Position numbers and translations under genes: made by a program
Shown here: positions 8,934 through 19,548 of the stretch, in pieces
Layout: the number at the start of each line of letters is the position of its first letter
Numbering within the stretch: position 1 is the first letter of the stretch
Source: Psychrobacter fozii
Lineage (GTDB): Bacteria > Pseudomonadota > Gammaproteobacteria > Pseudomonadales > Moraxellaceae
DNA: 64,000 nucleotides
NCBI RefSeq assembly: GCF_003217155.1
Contig: NZ_QJSU01000001.1
Span: forward strand, 310,001-374,000
Direction: 5' to 3'
Notes under the pieces: model-generated
The model's input: only the letters and a program-made list of their open reading frames with translations
What the model was told of the DNA's origin: nothing
Databases searched by the model: none

Positions 8934-10895
8934 CTATTCTCCACGCTCAGCTTTGACTACCTCAACCAATTGATTAATCACAGAACTGTCTGCAAGGGTG
9001 GATAAGTCGCCCAAACCAACATACTGTCCTGCCGCTAGATTACGCAAGATACGGCGCATGATTTTACCTGAGCGCGTTTTTGGTAGTACATTGACGATAT
9101 GAATCGTATCCAAATTGGCAATGGGGCCAATCTCAGAGCGCACGTGTCGATTCAGCTCAGCCTTCAGTGACGCTGTCTCTTTTTCGCCTGACTTTAGAAT
9201 GATAAAGGCGCAAATACCCGTCCCTCGAATCTCATGTGGCATACCGACGATAGCAGCCTCAGCCGTGGCAGGATGTGCGACCACGGCACTTTCAATCTCG
9301 GCTGTACCCAGACGATGTCCTGCCACATTGAGCACATCATCGACACGCCCCGTAATCCAGTAATGTCCGTCCTCGTCGCGCTGTGCCCCATCACCAGTGA
9401 AATAATAGCCTGGATAATCGCTAAAATAAGTCTCTAAAAAGCGCTCATGGTCATTATAAATCGTCCGCATTTGTCCCGGCCAGCTACTATTAATTAGTAA
9501 GTTACCTTCGGCAGAGCCTTCTAATATAGTGTCATCTCTATCGACGATTTCGGGTTTTATACCGTATAGAGGATTCATCGCTGCACCGGGCTTAAGTGCA
9601 ACTGCGCCTGGTATCGGAGCCATTAGAATACCGCCTGTCTCCGTCTGCCACCACGTATCGACGATTGGACACTTACTGTCACCGACGATATGGTAGTACC
9701 AATCCCATGCTTCGGGATTGATTGGCTCCCCTACGGTTCCGAGCAAGCGCAGGCTAGAACGATTAGACTCACGGACAAAGGCGGCTCCCTCCTTCATCAT
9801 CGCTCGAATCGCAGTCGGCGCGGTATATAAGACCGTCACATTGTGCTTATCAATAATATGTCCGATGCGTGCCCATGTTGGATATTCTGGTACACCCTCG
9901 AACATCACTGTCGTCGTCCCATTGGCGAGCGGTGCATAAGTTGAGTAAGTATGACCTGTAATCCAGCCCACATCAGCTGTACACCAGTAGACATCGTCAT
10001 CTTTAATATCGAAAACATCTCGAAACGTAGAGAGCGCATAAGTGATATAGCCGCCAGTCGTATGCAACACGCCTTTAGGCTTACCAGTCGAGCCAGATGT
10101 GTAGAGTAAAAACAGCGGGTCTTCGGCATTCATCACTTCAGGCTCGCAATACTGCGATTCACCGTCTACTAAACTATGATACCAAAGGTCGCGGCGACCA
10201 CTCATCGGTACAGAGTTGCCAGTACGGTGGACGACGATGACGTTGGTCACGCTGTCAGTGCCATCGATATCGAGTGCACGATCGACATTCGCCTTGAGCG
10301 GTGTACGTTTATTACCACGTAAACCTTCATCAGCAGTGATAACCAGTTTCGAGCGACTGTCTATCAAACGGTTGCCCAAGCTCTCAGCAGAAAAACCACC
10401 GAACACCACTGAGTGCACGGCACCGATACGCGTACATGCCAGCATCGCTACCATCGCTTCCGGTATCATCGGCATGTATAAAGTGACGCGATCGCCTTTT
10501 TTGACCCCAAGCTTACGCATTGCGTTGCCCAAACGGCAGACCGATTCGTGCAGCTCTTTAAAGGAGATAATCTTATGTAAGGAAGGATGATCGCCTTCCC
10601 AAATAATCGCTGGTTTGTAAGGGTTGTTTTGTAGGTGTCGGTCTAGGCAATTGACAGAAATATTCAGCTCGCCATCTTCGAACCACTTGATTCGAAAATC
10701 CTTTAAATCATAATTAACGTCGCTGATTTTGGTAGGTTTTTTTATCCAATCAATCAGCTCGGCACGCTTCGCCCAAAAGGCATCATGAGACTCAGGGGAT
10801 TCGATAGACTGCTGGTAGTCGGTGCGGTATTGTTCGGCTGTCGTATTGGCAGCAGCGATGAACTCGGCTGCAAGGGGAAATGATTTCTGAGTCAT
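8934..10895 (-). CDS. acs: Acetyl-CoA synthetase (acetate--CoA ligase)
   Basis: 653 residues, full length for Acs. Activates acetate to acetyl-AMP and then acetyl-CoA. The P-loop-like A3 motif [19 protein letters not shown], the A5 motif [10 protein letters not shown] and the C-terminal [11 protein letters not shown] with the Lys that is acetylated for control in this family are all present. I start at MTQKSF, because AAAAGG lies 7-8 bases upstream of that ATG. An in-frame ATG nine bases earlier would overlap the Shine-Dalgarno. It stands as a single unit with its own terminator. Confidence 0.97.
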   Translation of the reverse strand: MTQKSFPLAAEFIAAANTTAEQYRTDYQQSIESPESHDAFWAKRAELIDWIKKPTKISDVNYDLKDFRIKWFEDGELNISVNCLDRHLQNNPYKPAIIWEGDHPSLHKIISFKELHESVCRLGNAMRKLGVKKGDRVTLYMPMIPEAMVAMLACTRIGAVHSVVFGGFSAESLGNRLIDSRSKLVITADEGLRGNKRTPLKANVDRALDIDGTDSVTNVIVVHRTGNSVPMSGRRDLWYHSLVDGESQYCEPEVMNAEDPLFLLYTSGSTGKPKGVLHTTGGYITYALSTFRDVFDIKDDDVYWCTADVGWITGHTYSTYAPLANGTTTVMFEGVPEYPTWARIGHIIDKHNVTVLYTAPTAIRAMMKEGAAFVRESNRSSLRLLGTVGEPINPEAWDWYYHIVGDSKCPIVDTWWQTETGGILMAPIPGAVALKPGAAMNPLYGIKPEIVDRDDTILEGSAEGNLLINSSWPGQMRTIYNDHERFLETYFSDYPGYYFTGDGAQRDEDGHYWITGRVDDVLNVAGHRLGTAEIESAVVAHPATAEAAIVGMPHEIRGTGICAFIILKSGEKETASLKAELNRHVRSEIGPIANLDTIHIVNVLPKTRSGKIMRRILRNLAAGQYVGLGDLSTLADSSVINQLVEVVKAERGE

Positions 10896-11370
10896 AATAG
10901 TCATCCTTTTTAATTATTATGACCTGTACCAATCGTCAATAACGACCGTCTGTACAGGTAATAAGAGCCATCTTCCATAATGCGTGACACGTAAGGTTAG
11001 TTTGACAAATAAGCCGGATGGTTGCAAGGCATCAACTGCCATTCATAACAATATCACTGTACAGCTGTATAATTGGTCACGCATGATAAAATTTATAGAC
11101 AGGGCAATAAGCTATTTAATCCTTGTAACCTTAAATAAAATATGGACAATAGCTACTCTAAAGCGAACGCTAAGAGCGACTGACTCTTTTCAAGCACGAC
11201 TTTATTAAATATAAGCAATCGGCTTTATTTTTACTATTTTATATCTATAGTCAATTCACCCTATTATCGATACAACAAACTGAGTGCCCACGATACGGTT
11301 GGATAGTGAGCGAGGTTGATACCTGTAGCGGTTTTATAGTGGACAGGCTCTATCATTTTATGAGACCACA
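10896..11370. other. Intergenic region between acs and the HI0933-type flavoprotein
   Basis: 475 bp holding the divergent promoters of acs (minus) and the flavoprotein (plus). It also holds a degenerate copy of the dispersed repeat at 11246-11352, which ends 18 bp before the flavoprotein start and so forms most of its leader. No gene is supported. Confidence 0.6.
11246..11352 (+). repeat. Dispersed ~107-bp repeat, degenerate copy
   Basis: Begins TATAGTCAATTCAC and keeps the right-half landmarks GCGAGG, TTGA, GTAGCGG and TTTATAG at family spacing. The length (107 bp) matches the better-preserved copies exactly, which supports the call despite divergence in the middle. Confidence 0.55.
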
Positions 11371-12672
11371 ATGAGCAATCAACGCAATACATCGCAATAC
11401 GCCCACTACGATGTCATTATTATCGGTGCTGGCGCGTCAGGGTTATACTGTGCGCTCACTGCGGGTCGCCGTGGTCGCCGCGTACTGGTATTGGATCATG
11501 CCAATAAAGCAGGCAAAAAAATCCTCATGTCAGGCGGTGGCCGCTGCAACTTTACCAATTACTTCGTCGAGCCTGAGCATTTCCTTGGTGCCAATCAGCA
11601 TTTCTGCAAATCAGCCCTCAGCCGTTATCCCAGTTGGGAGTTTATCGCTATGGTTGAAGCGCATAAAATTCCTTACCATGAGCGTGAGCACGGTCAGCTG
11701 TTTTGCGATGATTCTGCACAAGATATCTTGAGCATGCTCCTTGATGAGTGTGCAGCAGCAGGCGTGCAAGTAAAATTGAATGCTCAAATTGAAAGCGTTC
11801 AAACTGTCGAAAATGATAAAAGTGCTCGTTTTCAATTACTAACGACCAAGCAGCTGAGCAAAAAAGAAAAGCAAGAGAGAAAAGAAGCAGCAAATCAAAC
11901 CAAGCTGGCACAAACAGGCTACTGCTGCGAGTCGTTAGTGGTCGCCACGGGCGGATTATCCATCCCAACGATGGGTGCTAGCGGCTTGGGTTACGAGCTG
12001 GCTCAGCAGTTTGGGCATACACTCATACCGACTGATGCCAGTCTCGTACCTTTTACGTTCACTGATAAAACAGGTGAACTGATTCGAGCATTGTCAGGCA
12101 TTAGCTTGCCAGTCATTGCCAGTAATGAGCGTATTTCCTTTAAATTACCGCTGCTGTTCACCCATCGTGGACTGTCCGGTCCTTCTATGCTGCAGCTATC
12201 CAACTATTGGCATACGGGTGAAACCATCAGCATTAATCTGCTACCTGAGACAGATACGACAGCGCTCTTATTGACTCATAAAAAATCACACTCCAAGCAG
12301 CTGATTCGTACGGTGCTCGCTGACTATACTGACAATGCCTTACCCAAAAAGCTCCTGACTGCGCTGCAGACTCACCTGTGGGAAGATATAAAAGATACCG
12401 AGCTTGCTAATATTAAAGACGAGCGTTTGGCAGAGCTTGGTGCGAGTCTAAATGGTTGGCAACTTAAACCGTCTGGTACCGAGGGCTATCGTACCGCTGA
12501 AGTCACGCGCGGCGGTGTCAAAACTGACGAAGTATCCTCAAAAACCATGCAGAGTAATTTGCAAGAGGGTCTGTACTTTATCGGTGAGGTGCTTGATGTC
12601 ACAGGCTGGCTGGGTGGTTATAATTTCCAGTGGGCGTGGGCAAGCGGTTTTGTCAGTGGCGAGATTGTCTAA
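11371..12672 (+). CDS. HI0933/BaiN-type NAD(P)/FAD-dependent flavoprotein
   Basis: 433 residues. The N-terminal FAD motif is DVIIIGAGASGLYCA, then KAGKKILMSGGGRCNFTN, which is diagnostic of the HI0933 (YhiN/BaiN) family. The C-terminus ends GEVLDVTGWLGGYNFQWAWASG, the family's second FAD-binding signature. The physiological reaction is not established for most members. About 30 residues of charged linker (KKEKQERKEAANQ region, about 170-185) interrupt the substrate domain, longer than usual. The ribosome site is weak. Probably monocistronic. Confidence 0.92.
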   Translation: MSNQRNTSQYAHYDVIIIGAGASGLYCALTAGRRGRRVLVLDHANKAGKKILMSGGGRCNFTNYFVEPEHFLGANQHFCKSALSRYPSWEFIAMVEAHKIPYHEREHGQLFCDDSAQDILSMLLDECAAAGVQVKLNAQIESVQTVENDKSARFQLLTTKQLSKKEKQERKEAANQTKLAQTGYCCESLVVATGGLSIPTMGASGLGYELAQQFGHTLIPTDASLVPFTFTDKTGELIRALSGISLPVIASNERISFKLPLLFTHRGLSGPSMLQLSNYWHTGETISINLLPETDTTALLLTHKKSHSKQLIRTVLADYTDNALPKKLLTALQTHLWEDIKDTELANIKDERLAELGASLNGWQLKPSGTEGYRTAEVTRGGVKTDEVSSKTMQSNLQEGLYFIGEVLDVTGWLGGYNFQWAWASGFVSGEIV

Positions 12673-12734
12673 CAACCAATCTTTTTAGCCATTAATCTAT
12701 TTAAAAGTCAGTCGTGCCCAATGATTTTGATCAG

Positions 12735-12776
12735 GTATTAGGGCGTGTTTTTAGAGCACGCTGAACACGCTATAAC
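12735..12776. repeat. Small inverted repeat after the flavoprotein gene
   Basis: GGCGTGTT and AACACGC lie in inverted orientation about 40 bp apart. There is no T-run, so it is not a standard terminator. The end resembles the terminal repeat of the 118-bp element at 43161 (AGGGCGTGTTT) and may be a remnant of that type. Confidence 0.35.
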
Positions 12777-12916
12777 TATCTACGTTTAATTTTTTATACT
12801 ACTTAAGTTGATTTTTTAGCTCAATAAAGGTTTGATAACTGCTAGAATAAGAAGTACGACAAAAGTGAAGCAACTTAGTGTTCACGCTTGAAAAGCAACA
12901 ATAAAAATTAGAATAA

Positions 12917-13024
12917 TATAGTTGGTTCAATATAATTTGAATACAAGGAAGCCGAGCGAAAGTGCTACAAGTAGTAGACTCAGCGAGACTGACACCGCAT
13001 CCAATTTATAGAGGATTGACTATA
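12917..13024 (+). repeat. Dispersed ~107-bp repeat, well-preserved copy (A)
   Basis: Starts TATAGTTGGTTCAA and ends GGATTGACTATA, so the ends are inverted repeats. The interior holds ATACAAGGAAGCCGAG, a small palindrome CTACAAGTAGTAG, and CATCCAATTTATAG. It lies only 23 bp upstream of the pirin gene start. Confidence 0.8.
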
Positions 13025-13047
13025 CATCTCATCTTATGGGGGGATAC

Positions 13048-14031
13048 ATGCGTCCGATTGAGAACGTTCATAGTAAAAAGGCACCGCATTGGGTCGGTGA
13101 TGGCTTTTATGTAAAAACCTTCATTAACCATCTCGAAGAAAACCCCGACTTTAACTATGAGCATACTGATCCATTTCTGTTATTCGATTATGGCGAACCG
13201 ACCACCTTTGAGCCAAACCCCAATTACCAAACGGAACCGCATGGCATCGGTAAGCATCCACACAAAGGTTTTGAGACGGTCACCATCGCTTATTCGGGCG
13301 AAATCAGCCATGCAGACTCGACTGGTGGATGCGGTGATATTCTAGAAGGTGATGTGCAATGGATGACGGCAGGACGCGGCATCATGCATGAGGAGTTCCA
13401 TTCAGCAGCGTTTGGGCAGCGTGGTGGCGTCTTTAGTATGGTGCAAATGTGGGTCAATCTACCGAGCGCAGACAAACTAACCCATCCAAAATACCAAAGC
13501 ATCAAACGGGCGGAGATACCTCTCGTTGACTTGATAGATAACAGCGACGACAGTGACGGTAGCAATCAAGCCACTATTGGCAAAGCCGCTATCATCGCTG
13601 GCGAATGGCAAGGAGTAACAGGTTCAGCCAGTACCTTTACGCCCATTAATGTCTGGAATATCGAGCTGTATGCCTCTGGTTCAACGACACTGCAAATACC
13701 CAACACGCACAATACCTTACTGCTAGTACAAGAAGGCGAACTACTGGTCAATGATACGCCTGTGAGTGCAGGCAATCTGATTCAGTTTGAGGCACCCACG
13801 CAACATCGTGCTGATATTCAAGATGAGCACGCACCTGATACTGACATCATTGAGCTACACTGCTCTATTACCACCACTGAAGAACCGACACTAAATCCTA
13901 TCAAACTTTTGTTATTCAGCGGTGAGCCTATTGGTGAGCCAGTGGCAGGTTATGGACCTTTTGTCATGAACACGCAAGAAGAGCTGCGCCAAACGTTTCG
14001 AGATTATCAGACGGGTAATTTTATTAAGTAA
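13048..14031 (+). CDS. Pirin family protein
   Basis: 327 residues, a two-domain cupin. The four metal ligands of pirin are all present: His70, His72, His114 and Glu116 (KHPHKGF and GIMHEEF). Bacterial pirins include quercetin dioxygenases and regulatory partners, and the sequence cannot decide which applies here. I start at MRPIENVHSKK, which has a G-rich Shine-Dalgarno just before it. An in-frame ATG 12 bases upstream is part of that G-run. Monocistronic, with the hairpin at 14065 downstream. Confidence 0.92.
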   Translation: MRPIENVHSKKAPHWVGDGFYVKTFINHLEENPDFNYEHTDPFLLFDYGEPTTFEPNPNYQTEPHGIGKHPHKGFETVTIAYSGEISHADSTGGCGDILEGDVQWMTAGRGIMHEEFHSAAFGQRGGVFSMVQMWVNLPSADKLTHPKYQSIKRAEIPLVDLIDNSDDSDGSNQATIGKAAIIAGEWQGVTGSASTFTPINVWNIELYASGSTTLQIPNTHNTLLLVQEGELLVNDTPVSAGNLIQFEAPTQHRADIQDEHAPDTDIIELHCSITTTEEPTLNPIKLLLFSGEPIGEPVAGYGPFVMNTQEELRQTFRDYQTGNFIK

Positions 14032-14064
14032 CTCAAGTAGTTGAAATATACATATCGCAATGCA

Positions 14065-14103
14065 CAAAAAAAGCCACCAAACGATAATCGTCTGGTGGCT
14101 TTC
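14065..14103. terminator. Bidirectional terminator after the pirin gene
   Basis: Stem AAAGCCACCA.ACGA/TCGT.TGGTGGCTTT with an A-run on the left. Its distance from the pirin stop is about 35 bp. Confidence 0.85.
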
Positions 14104-14127
14104 GATTGTCAGTTATATAGAACTATC

Positions 14128-14235
14128 TATAGTCAAAGAACTCTAAAGTGGATACAAGGCAGCCGACTGCAGATTGTACAAGTAGTACATCTAAGGAGGG
14201 TAACGCCGTAGCCGTTTAGTATTTCACCGACTATA
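14128..14235 (+). repeat. Dispersed ~107-bp repeat, copy D
   Basis: Starts TATAGTCAAAGAAC and ends CACCGACTATA. The interior has GATACAAGGCAGCCGA, GTACAAGTAGTAC and GCCGTAGCCG. It ends two bases from the stop codon of the ene-reductase gene, so it forms that gene's 3' untranslated region. Confidence 0.75.
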
Positions 14236-14237
14236 TA

Positions 14238-15341
14238 TTACGCTTGGTTTAAAAACGGATAGTCGGTGTAACCTTCAGCACCGCCACCATAAAAGCTATC
14301 AGGATGCTGCTCATTTAGCGCAGCACCTTCACGAATACGCTCGGCCAAATCAGGGTTGGCAATATAATCGCGACCAAAAGCGACGGCATCGATATAACCT
14401 GCTTTCACATTTTTCTCTGCTTTTTCGGCAGTATAACCACCAGCAGCGATAATCAAGTTATCAAAAGCAGCACGGACACGTTGACGGAATCCATCACTAT
14501 AAGGAGTACCACCAGCCCAATCAGGCTCTGACAGATGTAGATACATCAAGCCACGCTTGTTAATCTGCTCAATCATCCAGATATTCTCATCTTCATTATA
14601 GCCAGCTTCTACATTGTTAAATGTTCCAAGCGGTGAGATACGGATACTAACGTGATCAGCATCCCAAGCAGCCACACAGGCGTCGATAACATCTAATGTT
14701 AGACGTGCACGGTTCTCACGGCTACCACCGTATTCATCTTCACGTTGGTTGGTTTGCTCAACCCAGAACTGATGCAATAGATAACCATGAGCACCATGAA
14801 TCTCAACCCCATCAAAGCCCGCTTCTTTAGCATTTTTGGTCGCTTGTGCAAAGTCAGCGATGACTTGCTTGATTTCATCAAGTGTGGCTGGGCGTGGTGT
14901 CGTTGCTTCAACGCGGATAGCTTGGTTATTGCTATCACGCAACGAGGTGCGTATACCGACATGGACATCAGAGGCAGAGATTGGTGCTTTGCCATCCGGC
15001 TGTACGCTCTCATGCGAGACCAGACCGGTATGCCATAGCTGTACCACAATCTTGCCACCTTTGGCATGGACATTATCAACGATGGCTTTCCATGCGGTGA
15101 TTTGCTCTTGGGTATGAACGCCAGGTGCACCTGCATAGCCTTTCGCTTGAAAAGAAACCTGCGTTGCTTCAGTGATCACAAGCCCTGAGCTAGCACGCTG
15201 TGAATAATACTCGCTAGCAAGTACAGTCGGTACATCACCAGGCTCTACTGAACGCAGGCGTGTTAACGGTGCCATAATGATGCGGTTTTTTAGCGTTTGC
15301 GTGCCCATTTTTACAGATTCAAATAAATTATCGTGTGCCAT
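14238..15341 (-). CDS. nemA: NemA-type ene-reductase (old yellow enzyme family)
   Basis: 367 residues, full length. An FMN TIM-barrel that reduces activated alkenes, maleimides and nitro compounds with NAD(P)H. The N-terminus [12 protein letters not shown] and the active-site [11 protein letters not shown] (His182, His185, Tyr187) match the classical alkene reductases. AAGG lies six bases before the ATG. It has no linked TetR-type regulator (nemR) in the window. The exact substrate range cannot be read from sequence, so the symbol is by family. Confidence 0.92.
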   Translation of the reverse strand: MAHDNLFESVKMGTQTLKNRIIMAPLTRLRSVEPGDVPTVLASEYYSQRASSGLVITEATQVSFQAKGYAGAPGVHTQEQITAWKAIVDNVHAKGGKIVVQLWHTGLVSHESVQPDGKAPISASDVHVGIRTSLRDSNNQAIRVEATTPRPATLDEIKQVIADFAQATKNAKEAGFDGVEIHGAHGYLLHQFWVEQTNQREDEYGGSRENRARLTLDVIDACVAAWDADHVSIRISPLGTFNNVEAGYNEDENIWMIEQINKRGLMYLHLSEPDWAGGTPYSDGFRQRVRAAFDNLIIAAGGYTAEKAEKNVKAGYIDAVAFGRDYIANPDLAERIREGAALNEQHPDSFYGGGAEGYTDYPFLNQA

Positions 15342-15786
15342 GTTATGCCTTATTATGTTTGTCGTTATAAGTTGGTGTACTTTATTATGAGGTTCATTAC
15401 TATTAATTAAAGTGCTCGACTATTCATTAGAGTTCTCAACTATTCATTAAAGCCCTCACAAATAACTGGCTTAGAACTGTGAAAAATTGCGAGCCATTGA
15501 ATCAATAGTACTGGGTCAATAGAATATATCGTTGCCAATTTGCTAAGCAAAGACGCATATTGAACGACCGTTATCTTTATAGGGAGTGTCCATTATTATT
15601 CAAGTAAACTTTACAAACAGAAACACTGCTTTATATTTATTTAATAAAGAATGATACCTACTATCTCGACAGCCTATTAAAGGGTAAGATCACCATAAGC
15701 AAACAATAGTTTTATTATTCGTCTATTAGAACTTATTTTAAACTATGCATATTCATAGTCTATAGCATGTTAAGAGGATACAGTCT
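15342..15786. other. Intergenic region between nemA and the tandem lipoproteins
   Basis: About 445 bp, A/T-rich, with divergent promoters expected. No gene, strong hairpin or clear repeat copy was recognised. Confidence 0.5.
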
Positions 15787-17199
15787 GTGCAAAAAAATCA
15801 AGTGTCATTCATCATAGGTTCAAGCCTGCTGCTCGTTATCACTGTTACTGTCACTGCATGCCAGCCAACCTCGAATACCCCGTTACCCCAAGCACAAGCT
15901 GTTGAAGAATCAAGAATACCAATGGCTTTAGAAAATCCTGAGCCTAGTAAAAAGAGCTTAGGTGTAGATGCGAAAACCTGTGTACAGCTCAATCAGGCAA
16001 TGCAAACAGTGGATGGTACTAGCAAGATTGAAGATATTTACGCCATTCAAAAGCAACTCGATGCTTGCTTACCGACGGCCAGTAATGCTGAAGTAATGGA
16101 ATTATTGAGCAGTTATGAGTCAATGTATAAACGGTTTTTAGTAGATGATATTGATACAGACGCTGAAAATCTTGAAAGCGCCTATGAAAATTTTAACAGC
16201 GTTGTTTATGACTTATATTATGAAGAAAACGCAACATCAGAGCAGTTAAGGACATTGAGCCCACGTGCACAATACTTAATTGGGCTAATACAAAGTGGTG
16301 CCGATGTGAGATTTCGTGACTTAGGGGAAGGTTGGTTTTCGTTTGATCATGATATGCTAGCGATGGTAAACATATTTGCGCCTTATCTACGGAATGACCA
16401 AGCAGCATTTATCCAACGTATGGCAAAGGACAATCAAGAGAGTTTTTGGATGGATGCATCAGTGACTACCACCTTTCAGGAATTGGTCGAACGTGCTACA
16501 TTTTGGGAAGATTATATACAGCAATACCCAAATGGCTATGCTGTGAAAGATGCCAAGATTTTATTGAACTTATATCGCTATGTGCTTTTCTATGGCGCAG
16601 ACAATACACAATGGACAGATGACGCTATCCATCGGTTTATGGAACCTAATTATAAAAAAATAATGCTTGATTTAGCCAGACGTCCCAACAGTATGTTAGC
16701 CAAAAATGCTCAGCTCTTTCTTGGATTCTTGGCGTTACCCGATAGCGAACGACAGACTAAATATCCTGTACCTAGCACAGATGAAGATGGTTATGAAATA
16801 CATGATTGGTCCAAAGTGCGTTATCAATTACACCAAGTATTACAAATACCCTCTCCTTGGGATGTGCGGCATGATAGAGATTGCCTAAATGGTATTTCTT
16901 GCACTGACCAGATAGACCTTGATAGCCTAGACGTCTCATCAGATTTCGCTTATGCCTGCCCTTCTGCTATGCAGGGAGCGATGCAGCTTGAAGGCGACTT
17001 GCAAGTTTGGGAACTCGACACTGAATCTATCGAGCAAGCGTCAAGCTGCAAACCTTCAAATCTAAAAGCGTATTCGCAGTTTGAATGTAACCTCAGCATT
17101 GATTGGCACCAGAACCCAAATATTGATATTTATAGCGACAGAGAGGTATACAAAAACGTTTATGAGAGTTTAGAAGACTGTGAGCTTGCCCTAAAATAA
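15787..17199 (+). CDS. Putative lipoprotein, tandem paralogue 1
   Basis: 470 residues from a GTG start with AGAGGA about nine bases upstream. Signal peptide and lipobox VTAC give Cys25. It aligns over most of its length with the next gene: shared blocks include IEDI.A.Q.QL.ACLP, YL..LI.S..DV..R.LGEG, DQAAF.QRMA.DNQ, FWEDF/Y and NTQWTD. It has an extra C-terminal segment of about 85 residues with six Cys (CPSAM, SSCKPS, FECNLS, EDCELALK) that the second copy lacks. The largely helical, Cys-paired sequence suggests a periplasm-facing domain. I do not recognise a characterised family. Confidence 0.87.
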   Translation: MQKNQVSFIIGSSLLLVITVTVTACQPTSNTPLPQAQAVEESRIPMALENPEPSKKSLGVDAKTCVQLNQAMQTVDGTSKIEDIYAIQKQLDACLPTASNAEVMELLSSYESMYKRFLVDDIDTDAENLESAYENFNSVVYDLYYEENATSEQLRTLSPRAQYLIGLIQSGADVRFRDLGEGWFSFDHDMLAMVNIFAPYLRNDQAAFIQRMAKDNQESFWMDASVTTTFQELVERATFWEDYIQQYPNGYAVKDAKILLNLYRYVLFYGADNTQWTDDAIHRFMEPNYKKIMLDLARRPNSMLAKNAQLFLGFLALPDSERQTKYPVPSTDEDGYEIHDWSKVRYQLHQVLQIPSPWDVRHDRDCLNGISCTDQIDLDSLDVSSDFAYACPSAMQGAMQLEGDLQVWELDTESIEQASSCKPSNLKAYSQFECNLSIDWHQNPNIDIYSDREVYKNVYESLEDCELALK

Positions 17200-17286
17200 A
17201 ATACAAGCTGGCTGTTTTATTAGGGTCTGTTAGACTGTTGGGGCTGTCCTACTCACTCTTTCCTGCTACGGTTATAGAAATAAAAA

Positions 17287-18438
17287 ATGAAGTTGTTATC
17301 ACTTATCCAAAACAAAAGACTACCACTCATCATAGGTTCAAGCTTAGCGTTTGTTCTTACCGCTTGCCAACCTTCTTCTGATAAAGCGACCGCATCAGAA
17401 GCACAATCAACGACCCCTCAAAGCACAAAGCCTCTCGCAGAAGCAAAGACGCCGAAAGAACTCACTAAAGCCTTGGTAAAATTATCGGAAGATACATTAA
17501 AAGAGCAGCTCATTTGTAGCAAGCTTAATGACACGATAAATGCTATCAATAATAAAAATGAAATCGAAGACATTCATGCGGTTCAGCACCAGTTAACCGC
17601 TTGCTTACCAGTGGCCAATAACGCTGAAATATTGCAATGGCTAGCAGAGTATCAGGAGATGTATACCCGTTTTCTGAATGTTGATAGCGTTATAGACGAC
17701 AGCGCATTTTATGACTTGATGAGTAGTGTTGAACAAGGTAAAAAGGTTTCGGTGACACAATTAAAAGCAGTGAACCCTCATGTTCGATATTTGGTTAGTT
17801 TAATCATGAGTAGATCTGACGTCAGTGTGCGATATTTGGGTGAAGGGAATTATGAGTTTCATCACGACTTAACGGCCATGGCAGATATCTTCACTCCCTA
17901 TCTACCAGAGGATCAAGCGGCCTTCGTCCAGCGAATGGCTCAGGACAACCAAGGAATATTTTGGTTTGATGCAGCGATAGCTTTTTCGTTTGAGGAGTTG
18001 GTAGAGCGTACCGTCTTCTGGGAAGATTTCATGCACCATTATCCACAGAGTATCTTTTATAACGATGCTAACGTGTTATTCAATATGTATCGTTATCTAC
18101 TGTTTTTTGGGTCAGAGAATACCCAATGGACAGATGAGGAAATGCGCGAATTCTATGACTCAGACAATGAACAACTGATGGTGCAGCTGACTCAACGCTC
18201 TAATAGTAAACTGGCTAAAAATGTGCAAAACTTTTTAATATTTATGGATCAGTCGGATACCGAACGTCTTAAGCGATACCCTATACCTGACAAAGATGAA
18301 AACGGTCGTGAAATAGACGAGCGAAATATCACACCCTATCAATTGCATAAAGCATTAGACCTATCATCGCCATGGACCGTCACTCAAAATAGAAATTGTT
18401 TGAATGGCATTATTTGTGTAGATGATAATGCTCAATGA
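17287..18438 (+). CDS. Putative lipoprotein, tandem paralogue 2
   Basis: 383 residues with lipobox LTAC (Cys27). The core is clearly related to the preceding gene, with the same order of blocks ending in NRNCLNGIICVDD, but the protein stops where copy 1 runs on into its Cys-rich tail. The leader also repeats (IIGSSL before the lipobox, CQPS/T after). The 87-bp gap between the two genes suggests a common transcript. Function unknown. The EIEDIHAVQHQLTACLP block matches copy 1 closely, so the duplication is real rather than compositional. Confidence 0.85.
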   Translation: MKLLSLIQNKRLPLIIGSSLAFVLTACQPSSDKATASEAQSTTPQSTKPLAEAKTPKELTKALVKLSEDTLKEQLICSKLNDTINAINNKNEIEDIHAVQHQLTACLPVANNAEILQWLAEYQEMYTRFLNVDSVIDDSAFYDLMSSVEQGKKVSVTQLKAVNPHVRYLVSLIMSRSDVSVRYLGEGNYEFHHDLTAMADIFTPYLPEDQAAFVQRMAQDNQGIFWFDAAIAFSFEELVERTVFWEDFMHHYPQSIFYNDANVLFNMYRYLLFFGSENTQWTDEEMREFYDSDNEQLMVQLTQRSNSKLAKNVQNFLIFMDQSDTERLKRYPIPDKDENGREIDERNITPYQLHKALDLSSPWTVTQNRNCLNGIICVDDNAQ

Positions 18439-18470
18439 AGCCAAAACACATACATTATTTCATGAGTAAC

Positions 18471-19367
18471 TTACGACTTTATCATCCTAGTAACAGACAA
18501 CTCTAAAGACAAATACGTCCCAAACAATATCACCACCGAACCGATAATGGCAGGTGTATCCAACGCCTCACCCAGTAATAAATAGCCCAAAATAATCGCA
18601 AAAATTGGAATCACTAGCGTAATACTCGTCGCTCTCATAGGGCCGATACTTTTGATTAATTGATTCATAAAAATCAGCGCAATGGCGGTAGAAAACACAC
18701 CAATACAGATAACAGAAACCCAAGCCTGGGCACTGATACTCTTGCCATAAGGGAACTCATATATTGCAACCGGCAGCATAATCACACTGGCAATAATGAG
18801 TGACCCTGCGGTAATCGCCACTGGAGAGACATCATTCAAGTAATTCCTAGTAATGTTCGCCCCTAGCGCATAACCAACACAGGCCAATAACCCATAACCC
18901 ATCGGTAACAGACTCGAACCCGACGTCGCATTCTGCCCACCAAACAAACTCTCACTCATCAAAATTACCACACCGATAACACCAATAATGAGGCCCAAAA
19001 TTTGCTTTTTTGACAGCCTATCTTTAAAGAACGTACTGGCGATAAATCCACTCAGCATCGGTACAGAAGCATTGAGCACTGCCAAGACACCCGCATTTAC
19101 CGAACGTGCAGAAAAAGAAAACAGCATAAATGGCACGGCAGCGGAGAATAATCCAACAAGCGCTAACACTTTCCAATTTTCGCGGATGCCTTCTCTGTTT
19201 TTCTTGCTAATTAATACAAAGATCAGCATGACCAACCCAGCAAATATGACCCGTAAACTGGCAAAGGTCAAAGAGCCAAACTCTGGCACACCCACGCGAT
19301 AAAATATAAAAGACAGCGACCACATAAAGGACAGTGTGATGAAAATAATGAGGTCGCGGTTAGTCAT
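18471..19367 (-). CDS. EamA (DMT superfamily) transporter
   Basis: 298 residues with about ten hydrophobic helices in two EamA repeats. Landmarks are FASLRVIFAGLVML in the first repeat and LVIPIFAIILGYLLLGEAL in the second. The substrate is not predictable: the family includes amino-acid, metabolite and drug exporters. AGGAT precedes the ATG. Convergent with the lipoprotein pair; the gap is 32 bp and has no obvious hairpin. Confidence 0.9.
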   Translation of the reverse strand: MTNRDLIIFITLSFMWSLSFIFYRVGVPEFGSLTFASLRVIFAGLVMLIFVLISKKNREGIRENWKVLALVGLFSAAVPFMLFSFSARSVNAGVLAVLNASVPMLSGFIASTFFKDRLSKKQILGLIIGVIGVVILMSESLFGGQNATSGSSLLPMGYGLLACVGYALGANITRNYLNDVSPVAITAGSLIIASVIMLPVAIYEFPYGKSISAQAWVSVICIGVFSTAIALIFMNQLIKSIGPMRATSITLVIPIFAIILGYLLLGEALDTPAIIGSVVILFGTYLSLELSVTRMIKS

Positions 19368-19548
19368 GGAACAATCCTATCAAACATGGGACGGCTGTTC
19401 TCTATTTATAAGAAATGGTCATTTATGATAAATGTACCGTTATAAAAGGTCTCAGTCGTAAAAAGTTATATCGTAAAAAAATACCACGATGATAACTTTT
19501 TAATCGCTTAAAAGGGATTATTTTTCTATACTCATCACTCACTTTTGT

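Noticed and set aside
10984-11208. A 74-codon plus-strand reading frame upstream of the flavoprotein
   Set aside because: No ribosome site, no domain, and it lies in the acs promoter region.
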